A stretch of 6,000 bases of DNA from Xanthobacteraceae bacterium. GTDB taxonomy: Bacteria > Pseudomonadota > Alphaproteobacteria > Rhizobiales > Xanthobacteraceae. Under the pieces are notes generated by a model. The model was not told where the DNA came from. It was given only the letters and a program-made list of their open reading frames with translations, and ran no database searches. The stretch lies in the NCBI GenBank assembly GCA_019746355.1, contig JAIESC010000064.1, forward strand, positions 1 to 6,000, in the 5' to 3' direction. Every line of letters starts with the position of its first letter. The first letter of the stretch is position 1. Both the position numbers and the translations under genes were made by a program. Shown piece after piece: positions 5,807-6,000 of this stretch.

Positions 5807-5861
5807 AGACGGCGAGGGCGTCGACGAGACTGGAGGTCTCTTCGACGCCCTCAGTGCGTCT
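5807..5861. terminator. Long imperfect hairpin between opposing genes
   Basis: GAGGGCGTCGA (5814-5824) pairs perfectly with TCGACGCCCTC (5842-5852). After one C/T mismatch the stem continues with GAGAC (5826-5830) and GTCTC (5836-5840) around the loop TGGAG. An outer AGACG (5807-5811) can pair with CGTCT (5857-5861) across a small internal loop. That makes about 21 pairs in 55 bases. It lies 21-31 bases beyond the stop of the minus-strand gene and about 100 bases past the tiny ORF, so it could end either transcript. No U-tract follows. It could also be a structured small RNA or a dispersed palindromic element. Confidence 0.5.
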
Positions 5862-5882
5862 GGAGCTTACGACTTTCGGATT

Positions 5883-6000
5883 TTACGCCTTCAGGCACTC
5901 GCTCATGAACTTGCGGTGTTCGGTGCGGGTGCCGTCCGGAAAGTGGTTGGAATTCGGTGCGGCGCGATCTCCGATAACACGAGGGTATCGTTTCAGGCTG
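5883..6000 (-). CDS. C-terminal end of a small protein, PsiF-repeat-like (partial)
   Basis: The minus-strand frame ending at TAA (5883-5885) is open to the window edge and gives 38 C-terminal residues, ending GTRTEHRKFMSECLKA. The RKFMSECLKA ending closely resembles the C-terminal half of the PsiF repeat found in small secreted proteins, whose consensus ends in an FM..CL motif. The first Cys half of the repeat is not recognisable in the visible part, so membership is uncertain. Codon third positions are G/C-rich in the last 18 codons but mixed before that, so a frameshift or a different start of the real gene is possible. The long hairpin at 5807-5861 may be its terminator. The N-terminus, including any signal peptide, lies outside the window. 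Confidence 0.5.
   Translation of the reverse strand, partial: SLKRYPRVIGDRAAPNSNHFPDGTRTEHRKFMSECLKA

Overview
The window looks like chromosomal DNA of a GC-rich alphaproteobacterium, most likely Bradyrhizobium or a close relative in the Nitrobacteraceae. The grounds are strong G/C preference at third codon positions, an alphaproteobacterial-type GatB with the [12 protein letters not shown] form of the signature, and an orphan Bug/TctC-type binding protein of the sort common in this family. No tRNA or rRNA gene, insertion sequence or CRISPR array was found.

Layout. Positions 1-118 are a short upstream region. At 119-1657 (+) is a patatin-like phospholipase predicted to be a lipoprotein. Converging on it, with 25 bp between the stop codons, is a two-gene minus-strand unit. 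Its promoter-proximal gene (3387 down to 2392) is a Tat-type Bug/TctC periplasmic binding protein. The second gene (2372 down to 1683) is a ModA-like substrate-binding-fold protein with no visible signal peptide. A divergent intergenic region of about 200 bp holds palindromes and five 12-bp tandem repeats that run up to the start of gatB (3584-5053, +), a subunit of the tRNA-dependent amidotransferase. gatA and gatC are not in the window.

From 5054 to the end there are no ordinary full-length genes, but there are many inverted repeats. They include an 8-bp repeat flanking an A6T5 tract, a weak bidirectional terminator candidate, two GC-rich stem-loops, and three consecutive stem-loops. The last of these lies just before a perfect AGGAGG ribosome binding site. 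That site serves a 19-codon ORF (5643-5702) encoding an extremely basic Lys/Ala peptide. A compact hairpin follows the ORF, then a long imperfect hairpin (5807-5861). The window ends with the 3' end of a minus-strand gene whose C-terminus resembles the PsiF repeat.

How the parts relate. gatB is a housekeeping translation gene. The two binding-protein genes probably form one transcription unit for small-anion or organic-acid binding, but no membrane transporter component is visible nearby. The most unusual parts are the tiny polylysine ORF with its structured leader and the phase-preserving tandem repeat at the gatB start. Both are read directly from the sequence; their functions are unknown.
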